NCBI RefSeq assembly: GCF_900100275.1
Contig: NZ_FNET01000016.1
Span: 101,535 to 165,534 of the forward strand
Origin: Lentzea albidocapillata subsp. violacea
GTDB taxonomy: Bacteria > Actinomycetota > Actinomycetes > Mycobacteriales > Pseudonocardiaceae
DNA length: 64,000 bases
Direction: 5' to 3'
The notes below the pieces were generated by a model. It saw nothing but the letters and a program-made list of their open reading frames with translations, searched no databases and had not been told where the DNA came from. Shown one piece after another: positions 7,947 through 16,700 of the stretch. Positions within the stretch are counted from its first letter, which is position 1. Each line of letters opens with the position of its first letter. Both the position numbers and the translations under genes were made by a program.

Positions 7947-8680
7947 AAGCCGATCCCGCAGTGCAGCGCAGGCTGCTCGACCTGGCCACGGTCGATGCCG
8001 AACTGGCGCGTGTCACCCACCGTCGCCGCACGCTGCCCGAGATCGCGGAGATCACCGAGGCCGAGCAGCAGGTGCGCGCCAAGCAGGACGCGCTGGTGGC
8101 CGTAGAGACGATGCTCACCGACCTCGACCGCGACGTGAAGCGCCAGGAGACCGAGATCGACCAGGTCCGCGCCCGTGGTGAGCGCGACCGCAAGCTGTTG
8201 CAGTCCGGTTCGGTCGGCGCCAAGCAGCTCACCGACCTCGAACACGAACTCGCCACCATCCAGCGCCGCCAGGGCATCCTCGAGGACGACCTGCTGGAGC
8301 TGATGGAACGCCGCGAGGCCGTCGACGCCGACGCGTCCTTCGCACGCGTGGAACTCGACAAGGCCCGCGCGACCCTGAAAGACGCCGCCGGCCGCCGCGA
8401 CCAGGCCCTCGCCGACCTCGAAGCGACCGAGAGCCGCCGCACCGCCGACCGTTTGGCGATGGCCAAGGGCTTCCCGGACGACCTGCTGAAGGCCTACGAC
8501 CGTCAGCGCGAGCAGCGCGGCATCGGCGCCGCGCCGTTCCAGTCGCGCCGGTGTGGAGCGTGCCGGATCGAGCTGGACCGCGGCGCGGTGTCCAAGCTGA
8601 AGGAAGCGGCGGCGGACGAGGTCGTGCGCTGCGAGGAGTGCGGCGCGATCCTGGTCCGCATCGCGGAGCCCAGGGCCTGA
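7943..8680 (+). CDS. Coiled-coil C4 zinc-ribbon protein (Rv2229c family)
   Basis: A 245-residue protein with a long N-terminal coiled coil (about residues 10-190, rich in Glu, Arg, Leu and Ala heptads) followed by a C4 zinc ribbon: CGAC near residue 202 and CEEC near 230. The family is conserved in actinobacteria and always near Nif3, yet no precise function is settled; a nucleic-acid or ribosome-linked role is often guessed. The start is GTG 7943, preceded by AGGAGG and overlapping the Nif3 stop as GTGA. A strong hairpin terminator follows at once, so the operon ends here, whereas in mycobacteria the RNase H/phosphatase gene comes next. Confidence 0.9.
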   Translation: MKADPAVQRRLLDLATVDAELARVTHRRRTLPEIAEITEAEQQVRAKQDALVAVETMLTDLDRDVKRQETEIDQVRARGERDRKLLQSGSVGAKQLTDLEHELATIQRRQGILEDDLLELMERREAVDADASFARVELDKARATLKDAAGRRDQALADLEATESRRTADRLAMAKGFPDDLLKAYDRQREQRGIGAAPFQSRRCGACRIELDRGAVSKLKEAAADEVVRCEECGAILVRIAEPRA

Positions 8681-8699
8681 GGCTCAAGAGCACGAAAGA

Positions 8700-8731
8700 A
8701 AGGGAGCTGCCCAGGTGGGCAGCCCCCTTTC
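8700..8731 (+). terminator. Hairpin terminator after the CobC-Nif3-zinc-ribbon operon
   Basis: The arms AGGGaGCTGCCC and GGGCAGCcCCCT flank a four-base AGGT loop, with a short T run after. It begins 20 nt after the zinc-ribbon stop. Strong GC stem; probably stops transcription before the remnant region. Confidence 0.8.
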
Positions 8732-8747
8732 TCAGTTCAGCGCAGTG

Positions 8748-9030
8748 CTACTCGGGCAGCTTCTGCTTGGTCGCCTTGGCGGGGACCGTCCTCCTCGACT
8801 TCTCCATCGAGGTCGCCGCGTCCGCGGACATGGCGCCGCCGTTGGTGAGGACCCGCTGCTCGGTGTTCGCATCCGAGGCGAACGTCACGTTGTACGGCGA
8901 CCCCCAGTGTCGGACCACAGCCGCCAGGTCGTGAAGTTCGGCGCGGTCTGGCCACCGCAGTAGATCTGACCGGTGGTGTCGCGGGCGACGACCTCGACGA
9001 TGTTGAACTTGTTCAGCACCGCCCCAGGAG
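8748..9030 (-). pseudogene. Fragment resembling a repeat of a beta-propeller lectin
   Basis: On the minus strand two adjoining frames give pieces that make sense together: VVARDTTGQIYCGGQTAPN followed by TTWRLWSDTGG in one frame (about 9022-8905), and then SPYNVTFASDANTEQ onward in another to a stop at 8748. The pattern D-G-Q-I-Y...Q-T-A-P-N...W-x-x-W-x-x-x-G-G resembles blades of PLL/tachylectin-like propellers (from memory). No complete gene, signal peptide or start is present, and a frame change is needed near 8905. I read it as a decayed gene end. Confidence 0.35.
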
Positions 9031-9069
9031 AGCCCGTGAACCATCCCGATGTACAAACGGTAGAAAATC

Positions 9070-9504
9070 GTGGACAACGCAGCCGATCGCCTGACGGAGA
9101 TCGTCCCGCCGCCGGCACCGGCAGGGACAGCGGTGGACTGGGAGGGCGCCCGCGCACTGCGGACGGCCCTGCCACCGACTACGTCCAACTGATCGAGCGC
9201 TACGGAGTCGGTCAGTTCGACCAGTACTTGTGGCTGTTGGAACCCGCGTCTGACAGCGTCTACGACCTTGCCGAGACAGCGGAGGAGCGGGAGGACGCGC
9301 TCGAGTACCTCTGGAACATGGGAGAGGCCAAGCCTGCACTGCTCGACGCGTCGGGAGTGCGAGCGATCGCGTGGGTTCGACCGACAACGGCGAGTGTCTC
9401 TGCTGGCTGGCACGGCCGGACAGCGCCCCTCGCCAGTGGACGGTGCTGGTTAATGAGGCGCGTGGCGAGGAGTGGAAGCACTTCGAGATGGGATGCGCGG
9501 ACTG
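9070..9504 (+). pseudogene. Frameshifted SUKH (SMI1/KNR4) immunity-type gene
   Basis: Three frames in succession spell a typical SUKH protein. From GTG 9070 the first frame ends DWEGARALRTALP; from about 9168 the next frame gives TDYVQLIERYGVGQFDQYLW and onward to GVRAIA; from about 9371 the third gives GSTDNGECLCWLARPD, QWTVLVNEARGEEW and KHFEMGCADW. The order and spacing match SUKH proteins, which in bacteria are mostly immunity proteins against polymorphic nuclease toxins (established). Two single-base shifts have broken the gene, and its end is replaced at 9505 by an unrelated fragment. It sits just upstream of an Rhs toxin tip, as expected for a displaced immunity gene. Confidence 0.75.
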
Positions 9505-9748
9505 GACGCCGCCGATCGCCGCATACCCGGCGAGGTCCCTCAACGTCGCTCCTTCCGTCCCAGCCTGAAGGATGAACGACGTTCCGGCGAGCGTGGAAGT
9601 GCCGCCGCTCAGAATCATCGGCCACTGCCCGCCAAGACTCCGCCGCACCAGCCCGACTGCGAGCTGAGCCCCCGGACACCACGGCTCAAGCACCCCACAC
9701 CTGCAACACCGACGGAGTCCCGGACGTGACAGCGACCGGCAGCCCGGC
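9505..9748 (-). pseudogene. Truncated copy of the HdeD-like membrane-protein gene at 12391-12636
   Basis: This 244-bp segment is a close, same-orientation copy of 12391-12636 within the intact membrane-protein gene. In the minus frame it encodes LAVGLVRRSLGGQWPMILSG and following residues to AGYAAIGGV with only a few substitutions from the intact gene; upstream of this the frame is broken by small indels. The left edge abuts the SUKH remnant and the right edge abuts the Rhs-type coding sequence. It has no promoter, start or stop of its own. Confidence 0.85.
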
Positions 9749-9799
9749 TCCCCGGTCAACGGCTTCGACCCCAACGGCCACAACTGGTTCAGCGACGCC

Positions 9800-11536
9800 G
9801 TGTCCTGGGTGGGCGACAACATCTCCACCATCGGCCACACCGTCCTCGACGTGGCCGGCCTGGTTCCCGGCCTGGGTGAGATCGCGGACGGCATCAACGC
9901 CGTCTGGTACCTCGCCGAGGGCAACTACACCGACGCGGCTCTCTCAGCAGCGGGCATGATCCCGTTCGGCGGCTGGGGCGCCACGGCGGCGAAGTGGGGC
10001 AACCGCGGCTACGACTCGATGCGTGGCGCGGACAACGTGCCGACCCCGCGCAGCCCGGACGCACCAAACCCCCGTCGCCCCGACGGCCCCAACGCCGGCA
10101 AGGGCCCCGACGGCATGCCGAAGAAGCCGGACGTTCCGAACGCCGCCAAGTCGTTGCCAGACCCAAGAAAGCTGGCGGCGCAAGCGGCAGCACGAAGAGC
10201 GGCGGCAGCCGCAGCCGCCTACGCGGCAGCGGTCCGCAGAACAGCAGCCGCGAAGGCCGCGGTGGCTCGGGCGGTCAAGTCCAACCCGATCCCGACGCTC
10301 AAGGCGGCGCTGAAGCCGCGCATCGCCAACGCCAAGAACATCATCTCGGCGGTGCCGAACGCCCCGGCGCGCATCGTCCAGACCGCGGTGACGAACGTCC
10401 AGGACCTCAACAAGGTCTACGAGACGATCAAGACCGCGATCCTGGGTGTCGGCAAGGAGGTCATCCAGGAGGCGGCCCAGGCCCAAGTCGCGGAAACCCT
10501 CGCAACCTTGGGTGTTCCGTACGCCGAGGACATCCTCGACATCGCGGGCGGCGGAAAGAAGAAGAAACGCACCGGCGACAAGGGCAAGGACGCCAAGCAG
10601 AGCGCTGCCTCCGGCGGCTCCTGCCCGGTGCCGTGGGAGGCGTCGAACAGCTTCGTGCCCGGCACGCTCGTCCTGATGGCCGACGGCTCCTACAAGAAGA
10701 TCGAGGACCTACGAGCCGGCGAGTACGTCCTGGCCACCGACCCGACTACCGGCACGTCCGGTCCGCGTGAGGTCACCGAGGTCCGCACCAAGACCTCCGA
10801 GCGGGTCATGGTCGAGCTGACCGACACCACGGGCGGCAAGATCAAGGCCACCGACGAGCACCCGTTCTGGGTCGAGTCGGAGAAGCGCTGGGTCAAGGCG
10901 ATCGACGTCAAGCCCACGTACCGGTTCCTCACCGCCGACAACCGCTCGGCCGAGGTCACGGGCATTCGGACGTGGAGCGGGATCGAGAAGGTCCACAACT
11001 TCACGGTCGACGGCCTGCACACCTACTACGTGGCGAGCTCCCAGGAGGCCGCCCCGCTCCTCGTTCACAACGAGGGCAGTAAGAAGCCTGACGGCAACCC
11101 GTGTGGCCCGACGGTCTTCATGCTGGCGGACGACCCAGTCCAGAAGAGCATCCCCAGACAGAAGTCGCTCAGGGGATTCGAGGACTACCACGATGTCTGG
11201 ATCCACGGGTCGCCAGGTGGTGTCGCCCCGGACTACGACGCGGCCGAGGGTGGCACGGATCTGATCGATCACCGGACGCTCTCCCGGATGATCCAGAACT
11301 CGCCGAACTATCCAGGCGGGCCGGTCCGGCTCTGCTCCTGCAACACCGGCTCAGTCTCGGGGTCGTTCGCCCAGGACCTTGCGAACAAGCTGGGTCAGAA
11401 TGTGCTGGCACCGGAGGGCTACCTGTACGCGTGGCAGGACGGCGGCCACAATATCGGACGTGACGGTGCCCCCGTCCGCAAGATGGGCGACAGAGGTGGC
11501 AGCTGGCGGGGCTTCAAGCCGGGAGGTGGCAGGTGA
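9800..11536 (+). CDS. Orphan Rhs-type polymorphic toxin tip: Hint domain plus C-terminal toxin
   Basis: About 578 residues from GTG 9800; coding sense continues upstream to the junction at 9749 (SPVNGFDPNGHNWFSDA) with no clear start, so the protein is probably a 5'-truncated end of a much larger toxin. Residues 1-50 (ISTIGHTVLDVAGLVPGLGE) are the usual post-Rhs linker, 60-270 an Ala/Lys/Pro-rich spacer, 273-424 a pretoxin-Hint domain (NSFVPGTLVLMADGSYKKIE to LLVHNEG), and 425-578 a variable toxin domain with HGSPGG at about 469 and CSCNTG at about 512-517. Hint domains release the toxin by self-cleavage. The toxin domain is not one I can name; its His-Gly and Cys motifs suggest a caspase-like cysteine protease (inference). 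The stop overlaps the immunity gene. Confidence 0.82.
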   Translation: MSWVGDNISTIGHTVLDVAGLVPGLGEIADGINAVWYLAEGNYTDAALSAAGMIPFGGWGATAAKWGNRGYDSMRGADNVPTPRSPDAPNPRRPDGPNAGKGPDGMPKKPDVPNAAKSLPDPRKLAAQAAARRAAAAAAAYAAAVRRTAAAKAAVARAVKSNPIPTLKAALKPRIANAKNIISAVPNAPARIVQTAVTNVQDLNKVYETIKTAILGVGKEVIQEAAQAQVAETLATLGVPYAEDILDIAGGGKKKKRTGDKGKDAKQSAASGGSCPVPWEASNSFVPGTLVLMADGSYKKIEDLRAGEYVLATDPTTGTSGPREVTEVRTKTSERVMVELTDTTGGKIKATDEHPFWVESEKRWVKAIDVKPTYRFLTADNRSAEVTGIRTWSGIEKVHNFTVDGLHTYYVASSQEAAPLLVHNEGSKKPDGNPCGPTVFMLADDPVQKSIPRQKSLRGFEDYHDVWIHGSPGGVAPDYDAAEGGTDLIDHRTLSRMIQNSPNYPGGPVRLCSCNTGSVSGSFAQDLANKLGQNVLAPEGYLYAWQDGGHNIGRDGAPVRKMGDRGGSWRGFKPGGGR

Positions 11537-11937
11537 CACGGGGCGGCCCGTTGAAGGAAGCCGGATTCTTCGAGACGGCGGATGACGTGGCGGCCACGAG
11601 CCGGTCCGCAGCGCCGGAGTGGGCGTCATCCGCGGTTCGTTATCTGGAGCAGGGGCAGATCTTCCTGGCTTCTTCCGGTTGGGAGGACGACCTCCTCGAC
11701 GAGTGGGCTGGGCCGATCGCCCAGGTCGCACTCCGAACCGATGGGGAATGGATCTGGCCCAACTCACTGGCGCACTATGTGACGAAGTACCACGTGGAGT
11801 TGCCTGCCGAGTTCCTCGCGCGGATGGCCGTCCACGACTGGGTGGCGCCAGAGCTCGGCCAGGACGCGGTCGATCAGGTCTGTCGGCGCCATCGGGAACA
11901 GCAGGGCTTTGAGGACGCGGCGCCCGTCGACTTCTGA
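11533..11937 (+). CDS. Predicted immunity protein for the Rhs/Hint toxin
   Basis: A 134-residue acidic, Trp-rich soluble protein starting at GTG 11533 and overlapping the toxin stop in a GTGA junction. It has no signal peptide or membrane helix, so it should act in the cytoplasm. Sequence features such as YLEQGQIFLASSGWEDDLLD and VALRTDGEWIWPNSLAHY do not match a family I recognise. The assignment rests on position: the gene directly after a polymorphic-toxin tip almost always encodes its cognate immunity protein. A bidirectional-looking hairpin follows. Confidence 0.7.
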   Translation: MTRGGPLKEAGFFETADDVAATSRSAAPEWASSAVRYLEQGQIFLASSGWEDDLLDEWAGPIAQVALRTDGEWIWPNSLAHYVTKYHVELPAEFLARMAVHDWVAPELGQDAVDQVCRRHREQQGFEDAAPVDF

Positions 11938-11953
11938 TCCGAGTCACTCACTG

Positions 11954-11986
11954 AACGGTCCCTCCGGCGCCGTCGGAGGGACCGTT
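11954..11986 (+). terminator. Hairpin terminator after the toxin-immunity pair
   Basis: A near-perfect 13-bp inverted repeat, AACGGTCCCTCCG and CGGAGGGACCGTT, with a 7-nt loop, lies 17 nt after the immunity gene stop. No long T run, as is common in actinobacteria. Confidence 0.8.
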
Positions 11987-12110
11987 CGTGTTTGCAGCCC
12001 ACCTAAGTCACCTGAGCAGACGACCAGGACCACCGGGGTAACCCATCTGCCACTGACCGGTCATCGTTCTGACTTGCTGCGATTCACCGACCCGGCTTCA
12101 CCCTGATTCG

Positions 12111-12305
12111 TATGACGCAGCCGGGGGACTGCTTGGCAGCACGCGAGGTATTCGCCGGTGAGATGGGGCGACGCTGCACCAGCGTGTCTGGCCACGACGT
12201 CGACGAGATCGGAGGGGAGCGGAGCGGCTGAGTGAAGTGTTGAGCGAGGCGCTCCGGGCCATCCGAGGATTTGTCCCAGAAGCGATGGACTACGACTGGG
12301 ACTGA
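12111..12305 (+). pseudogene. Possible decayed small gene
   Basis: ATG 12111 opens a 40-codon frame (MTQPGDCLAAREVFAGEMG..., ending SGHDVDEIGGERSG) that stops at about 12233, and the neighbouring frame continues as ERLSEVLSEALRAIRGFVPE and MDYDWD to a TGA at 12305. A single shift near 12215 would join them into a plausible 60-residue acidic protein. It lies between two hairpins in the toxin locus, where lost immunity genes are common. No homologue is recognised; the 408-bp gap 11938-12345 holds nothing else I can support. Confidence 0.25.
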
Positions 12306-12307
12306 CA

Positions 12308-12348
12308 TGAGAAAAGCGGACGGGTGTGCGACCCGTCCGCTTTTCTCA
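12308..12348. terminator. Bidirectional hairpin terminator
   Basis: An 18-bp perfect inverted repeat (TGAGAAAAGCGGACGGGT against ACCCGTCCGCTTTTCTCA) with a GTGCG loop and A/T-rich outer ends on both sides. It can serve the plus-strand toxin region and the minus-strand membrane-protein gene, whose stop codon at 12346-12348 lies inside the right arm. Confidence 0.88.
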
Positions 12349-12891
12349 TCCGGCACTGCGACGCAGCCGCAGCGCCGACACCAGAAAGAAGACGCCGCCG
12401 ATCGCCGCATACCCGGCCAGGTTGCTCAACGTCGCCCCTTCCGCCCCGGCCTGCAGCACGAACGACGTACCGGCGAGCGTCGAAATGCCGCCGCTGAGAA
12501 TCATCGGCCACTGCCCACCAAGGCTCCGCCGCACCACCCCCACGGCCAGCTGAGCCACCCCGGACACCACGGCCCAAGCACCCCACACCTGCAACACCGC
12601 CGGAATCCCGGACGTGACAGCGAACGCCAGCCCGGCCACCGCGAGCGTGCTGACCGCGATGTTGGCGTAGAGCGCGAGAGAAGCTCCGCCGTGCGAAGTC
12701 CGGCTGTCGACCACGATCGCGGCCACGTCGAAGAGCGGGTAGAGCACCAGCAACGTGCCGCTGACCGGCCCGATCTCCGTCGCGGTGAGGAACACCAGCA
12801 CCGCCCACACGACCGCGAACCCGAAGCGGACCAGGTAAAGCGCGCGGAGAGTGGGGGCGAGGCCTGCGGGTGACGCTGCGTCGATGCTCAC
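12346..12891 (-). CDS. HdeD/DUF308-like multi-pass membrane protein
   Basis: A 181-residue hydrophobic protein with about five to six predicted membrane helices (for example YLVRFGFAVVWAVLVFL, IAVSTLAVAGLAFAVTSG and GVVRRSLGGQWPMILSG followed by another helix) ending in basic LRLRRSAG. It resembles small DUF308/HdeD-type proteins, whose role is unknown. I chose GTG 12891 because it precedes the first helix at normal distance; an in-frame ATG at 12960 would place the start inside the operator region. It is divergent from a TetR gene and shares two GAACGTTC sites with it, so it is probably the regulator's target. Part of this gene is duplicated at 9505-9748. Confidence 0.8.
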   Translation of the reverse strand: MSIDAASPAGLAPTLRALYLVRFGFAVVWAVLVFLTATEIGPVSGTLLVLYPLFDVAAIVVDSRTSHGGASLALYANIAVSTLAVAGLAFAVTSGIPAVLQVWGAWAVVSGVAQLAVGVVRRSLGGQWPMILSGGISTLAGTSFVLQAGAEGATLSNLAGYAAIGGVFFLVSALRLRRSAG

Positions 12892-12911
12892 GAGGCGTCC
12901 TTGAAGTAGGG

Positions 12912-12974
12912 AGAACGTTCTTTCTGCTTCGACAGTGTCAGCCGACCCCGGACCTGTCAAGACCGAACGTTCTC
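12912..12974. promoter_or_regulatory. Twin GAACGTTC operators between TetR regulator and membrane protein
   Basis: The 8-bp palindrome GAACGTTC occurs at 12913-12920 and 12965-12972, each followed on the plus strand by TYTCTGCT, making two 16-17 bp direct repeats 52 bp apart. One lies close to each divergent start. This layout is typical for TetR operators that repress both genes. Inference from symmetry and position. Confidence 0.65.
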
Positions 12975-12992
12975 TCTGCTAGCGTCGGAAGG

Positions 12993-13562
12993 GTGACCCG
13001 CACCGTGTCCGACGCCAGGAACCGCCTGCTGGGAACGGCCAGCCGGCTGTTCTACGCGGAGGGCCTGCACTCTGTCGGAGTCGACCGCATCCTCGCCGAG
13101 GCGAAGGTGACCCGCGCGACGATGTACCGCCACTTCGCCGGCAAGGAGGACCTCGTCCTCGAGTACCTGACCGAGGCCGACAAGGCGACTCGCCGCAACG
13201 TCGAGGCGGGCGTGGCAGCGGCGGCGGACGACGCGGACGCCGTGCGTTCCGTCGCGAGGGGGATCGCCGCGCACATCCGCCTGGAAGAGTTCCGCGGTTG
13301 CGCCTTCCTCAACGCCGCGGCGGAGTACGCCGATCCCGAACACCCGGTGCACAAGGCGGTTCTGGCACACCGCCAATGGTTCCTCGACACCGTCACCGCC
13401 CTGCTCGCCCGCGTGGGAGACGGTCCCGCGGAGCGCGACGGCAGGCATTTCGTGATGCTGCGCGACGGTGCGATGGCGGCCGGCTGTCTCTCGGATCCAG
13501 ATCCGATCGCCGACACCCTCCTCGAAGCGGTGGAAGGCATCCTCCGAGCGCGGCTGATCTGA
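12993..13562 (+). CDS. TetR/AcrR family transcriptional regulator
   Basis: A 189-residue repressor with the N-terminal TetR helix-turn-helix (RLFYAEGLHSVGVDRILAEA, then ATMYRHFAGKEDLVLEYL) and a helical ligand domain. Cys in FRGCAFLNAAAEYAD near residue 107 lies where related regulators bind ligand. The start is GTG 12993 with GGAAGG upstream; longer extensions read through the operator. It is divergently paired with the small membrane-protein gene and likely represses it and itself through the two GAACGTTC palindromes. The inducing ligand cannot be told from sequence. Confidence 0.9.
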   Translation: MTRTVSDARNRLLGTASRLFYAEGLHSVGVDRILAEAKVTRATMYRHFAGKEDLVLEYLTEADKATRRNVEAGVAAAADDADAVRSVARGIAAHIRLEEFRGCAFLNAAAEYADPEHPVHKAVLAHRQWFLDTVTALLARVGDGPAERDGRHFVMLRDGAMAAGCLSDPDPIADTLLEAVEGILRARLI

Positions 13563-13591
13563 GACTCGTGTCATGCCCCCGTTGACCTTGC

Positions 13592-13620
13592 TTGACACCG
13601 CCGCGGCCGGTTCATAGTGT
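13592..13620 (+). promoter_or_regulatory. Sigma-70-type promoter of the SARP-like regulator gene
   Basis: TTGACA at 13592-13597 and TAGTGT at 13615-13620 are separated by 17 bp, a near-consensus housekeeping promoter, about 120 nt before the regulator start. The leader in between has no clear structure or uORF that I can support. Confidence 0.6.
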
Positions 13621-13742
13621 CGATCGTCGCCGGATGAAGACCACACGAACGTGTGGCCTCGCCCGGCCTGGCGGATCTGGGGGGACCGTCGGAGGGCCGC
13701 GGTCGTGGGCCTCCGGTGGTGACCCCGCGTCTTGGGGGGTAC

Positions 13743-16700
13743 ATGGAGTTCCGCGTGCTGGGTCCGGTCGAAGCCCTGGTGTCGGGGGAACCCGTACCTC
13801 TCGGTGGGCCGAAACCGCGAACGCTGCTCGCACTGCTCGCCGCGCAGGCCAGCCGGGTCGTGCCGCTGGAGCGCCTGGTCGACGCGGTCTGGGGTGAGGA
13901 CCCGCCGGAGCAGGCCAAGGCCGCGATCTACACCTACATCTCCACGTTGCGCCGCAAGCTCGCCGCGGCCGACGGCGCCGACGTGATCGTGCGCACCGGT
14001 GGGGGATACCGGCTCGAAGCCTCGTTCGACCAGATCGACCTGCACATCTTCCTCCGCGAGATCGCGGCGGCCAGGCGAGCACGAGCCGAGGGCAAGCTCG
14101 TCCAGGCGGTCACCCACTTCGAGAACGCACTCGGTCTGTGGCGGGGAGCCGCGCTCGGTGGCACGCAGGGCACTTGGGCGGACAACGAACGAGCGCGCCT
14201 GGAAGAACTGCGGCTGGCCGCGTTGGAGGACCGCGTCGACGCCGACCTCGTGCTGGGCAAGAACGAAGCGCTCGTGGCCGAGCTCACCACCGCGGTCGCC
14301 GAAGAGCCGCTGCGGGAACGCCTGCGCGCCCAGCTGATGCTGGCGTTGCGCCAGGCGGGACGGCGGGCCGACGCGCTGGAGTGCTATCAGGAGGGCAGAC
14401 GGGTGCTGCTCGACGAACTGGGCGTCGAACCCGGCCCGCTGCTGCGCGGCGCGCACGAGCGCGTCCTGCGGGACGAGGCGGAACCCGTGCCCGCGGCGGA
14501 GGACGAAGCGCCGGCGGAGGAATCCGGCGAACCGGGGCGGTTCGTCCGCACACCGAGCCAGCTGCCGTTCGACATCGCCGACTTCACCGGGCGCACCGTC
14601 GAGGTCGCGACGCTGAGCCGGCGCCTGGCGGAGGAGGGGAGCGGCTCGCGGCTGTGCACGGTCTTCGGCAAGCCCGGTGCGGGCAAGAGCACGCTCGCGA
14701 TGCACGTCGCCCACCGCGTGCGCGAGCACTTCCCAGACGGCCAGCTGTACGTGTCGTTGCGCGGCACCCGTGCCGTTCGCCCGGAACCGGTCGAGGTGCT
14801 GGCCGGGTTCCTGCGCGCGCTCGGGGTCGCGGACACGGCGATCCCGGACGAGGCGGACGAGCGGGCGCGTCTCTACCGCACGATGCTCGCCGACCGGCGA
14901 ATACTGGTCGTGCTCGACGACGTGGCGGACGAGAAGCAGGTCAGGCCCCTGCTGCCGGGCGGGCACACCGCGGCCGTGCTGGTGACGAGCCGTGAACGGC
15001 TCAGCGCGCTCGACGGCGCGGCGCACCTCGATCTGCGCGTGCTCGCCGACGAGGAAGCCGTGCAACTGCTCGACCGGGTGGTGGGCGGCGACCGGGTCGC
15101 GGCGGAACCGCTGGCGGCACAGGAGATCGTGCGGCTGTGCGGCCGGTTGCCGCTGGCCGTGCGCATCGCGGGAGCACGGCTCGCCGCACGGCAACGCTGG
15201 CAGCTCAGTCGCCTGGCCGACCGGTTGCGCGTGCAGCGGCGCGTGCTGCAGGAGCTCTCCATCGGAGACCTCGAAGTGCGCGGCAGCCTCGCGCTGAGCT
15301 ACGACGGACTGTCCGAACGCGAGCGGATGGCGTTGCGGCGCCTGGGCTTGCTCGACCTGTCGTCGTTCGGCGGCTGGGTCGTCGCGCCGCTGCTCGGCTG
15401 TTCCGCGACGGACGCGGAGGACGTCGTCGAACGGCTCGTCGACGCCCAGCTGCTCGATGTGTCCACAACGGACGACAGCGACGCGTTGCGTTATCAGATC
15501 CACGACCTCACCCGTGCCTTCGCGCGGGAACGCGGCGAGGAAGAGGAGACCGCCGAGACGATCCGCGCGGCGGTGTCCCGCGCCGCGGAGTGCTGGCTCG
15601 GGCTGGTCGAGGCCGCGGGCAGACGGATGCCGCACGCCACCTTCGACTCCGAGCGGTCCGGGCTGCTCGACCGCTACCTCGACGAGGCCCAGGTCGACGA
15701 GATCGTCGCCGACCCCGAGTCGTGGTTCGACGCCGAGCAGGGTGGGCTGGTCGGCGTCGTCGAACGGGTCAGCGAGCTCGATCTGACCGACGTGGCGACG
15801 CGGCTCGCGGCCACGCTGTGCTCATCCCGTTTCTCCGTGCGCAACCTCTTCGGCCAGTGGTACCGGACGCACACCGCCGCGCTGGGGGCCGCCCGCCGTG
15901 CGGGTGACCGCCTCGGTGAGGCGCGGTTGCTGGTGGGGCTGGGCTGGCTGCGCTATGAGCAGGACCGGTTCGACGAGTCCGCCACCTACTACGAGCAGGC
16001 GTTGACCGCCTACGAGCAGAGTGGTGACCGGCGCGGTCTGGCCACCACGAGGCTCGCGCTCAGCACCGTCCAGCGCGAGCACGGCCAGCTCACCGCCGCC
16101 CGTTCGTCGCTGGAGCAGGTCCTGTCCGAGCTCCGGCAGCCGGAGGACCGGCTCGTGATCGCCCAGGCGCGGCACGGACTCGGCCGCGTGCTGACCGAAC
16201 AGGGCGAGCTCGACGCCGGGCTGGCCGCCTGCGAACAGGCCTGCGCGGAGTACGAGGAGATCGGCGACCAGCGCGGCTGGGCCATCGCTCTGCGGTCGGT
16301 CGGCATCGTGCACCGGGCCGCGGGACGCCTGGAGCAGGCCGCGCACTGGTCCGTGAGGGCGGTGGAGGTGCTGTCCAGTCTCGGCAACCGGCTCGCGTCG
16401 GCGTACGCGGTACAGGCGCTGGCGAAGGTCCGGGTCCGGCAGGGCCGGGGCGACGACCTGCGCGACGACCTGCTGGCGTGCCTGAGCACCTGCAACGAGA
16501 TGCAGGACGGGTTCGGCCAGGCGCTGATGCTGCGCACGCTCGGCGAACTCGACCTGGCAGCGGGCCGGTTCGCGGAAGCGCGGCGGCACCTCGACCGTGC
16601 GTTGCAGTGGTGGGACGCGCTCGGCCTGCCGGTGTGGCGGGCCCGCACCCTGCGGGACCTGGCGGCGGTGCTGGACGGTCTCGGCGAGGCCGTCGCGGCG

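Noticed and set aside
9013..9924. 303-codon minus-strand frame across the toxin locus
   Set aside because: It is a chance chimera joining antisense of the Rhs part, the truncated membrane-protein copy and antisense SUKH remnant; only the middle 45 residues are meaningful.
12957..15635. 892-codon open frame on the minus strand opposite the SARP-like regulator
   Set aside because: It is antisense to a gene with clear winged-helix, BTAD, NB-ARC and TPR motifs; its translation is Arg/Gly/His-rich without domains, as expected from high-GC shadow frames.
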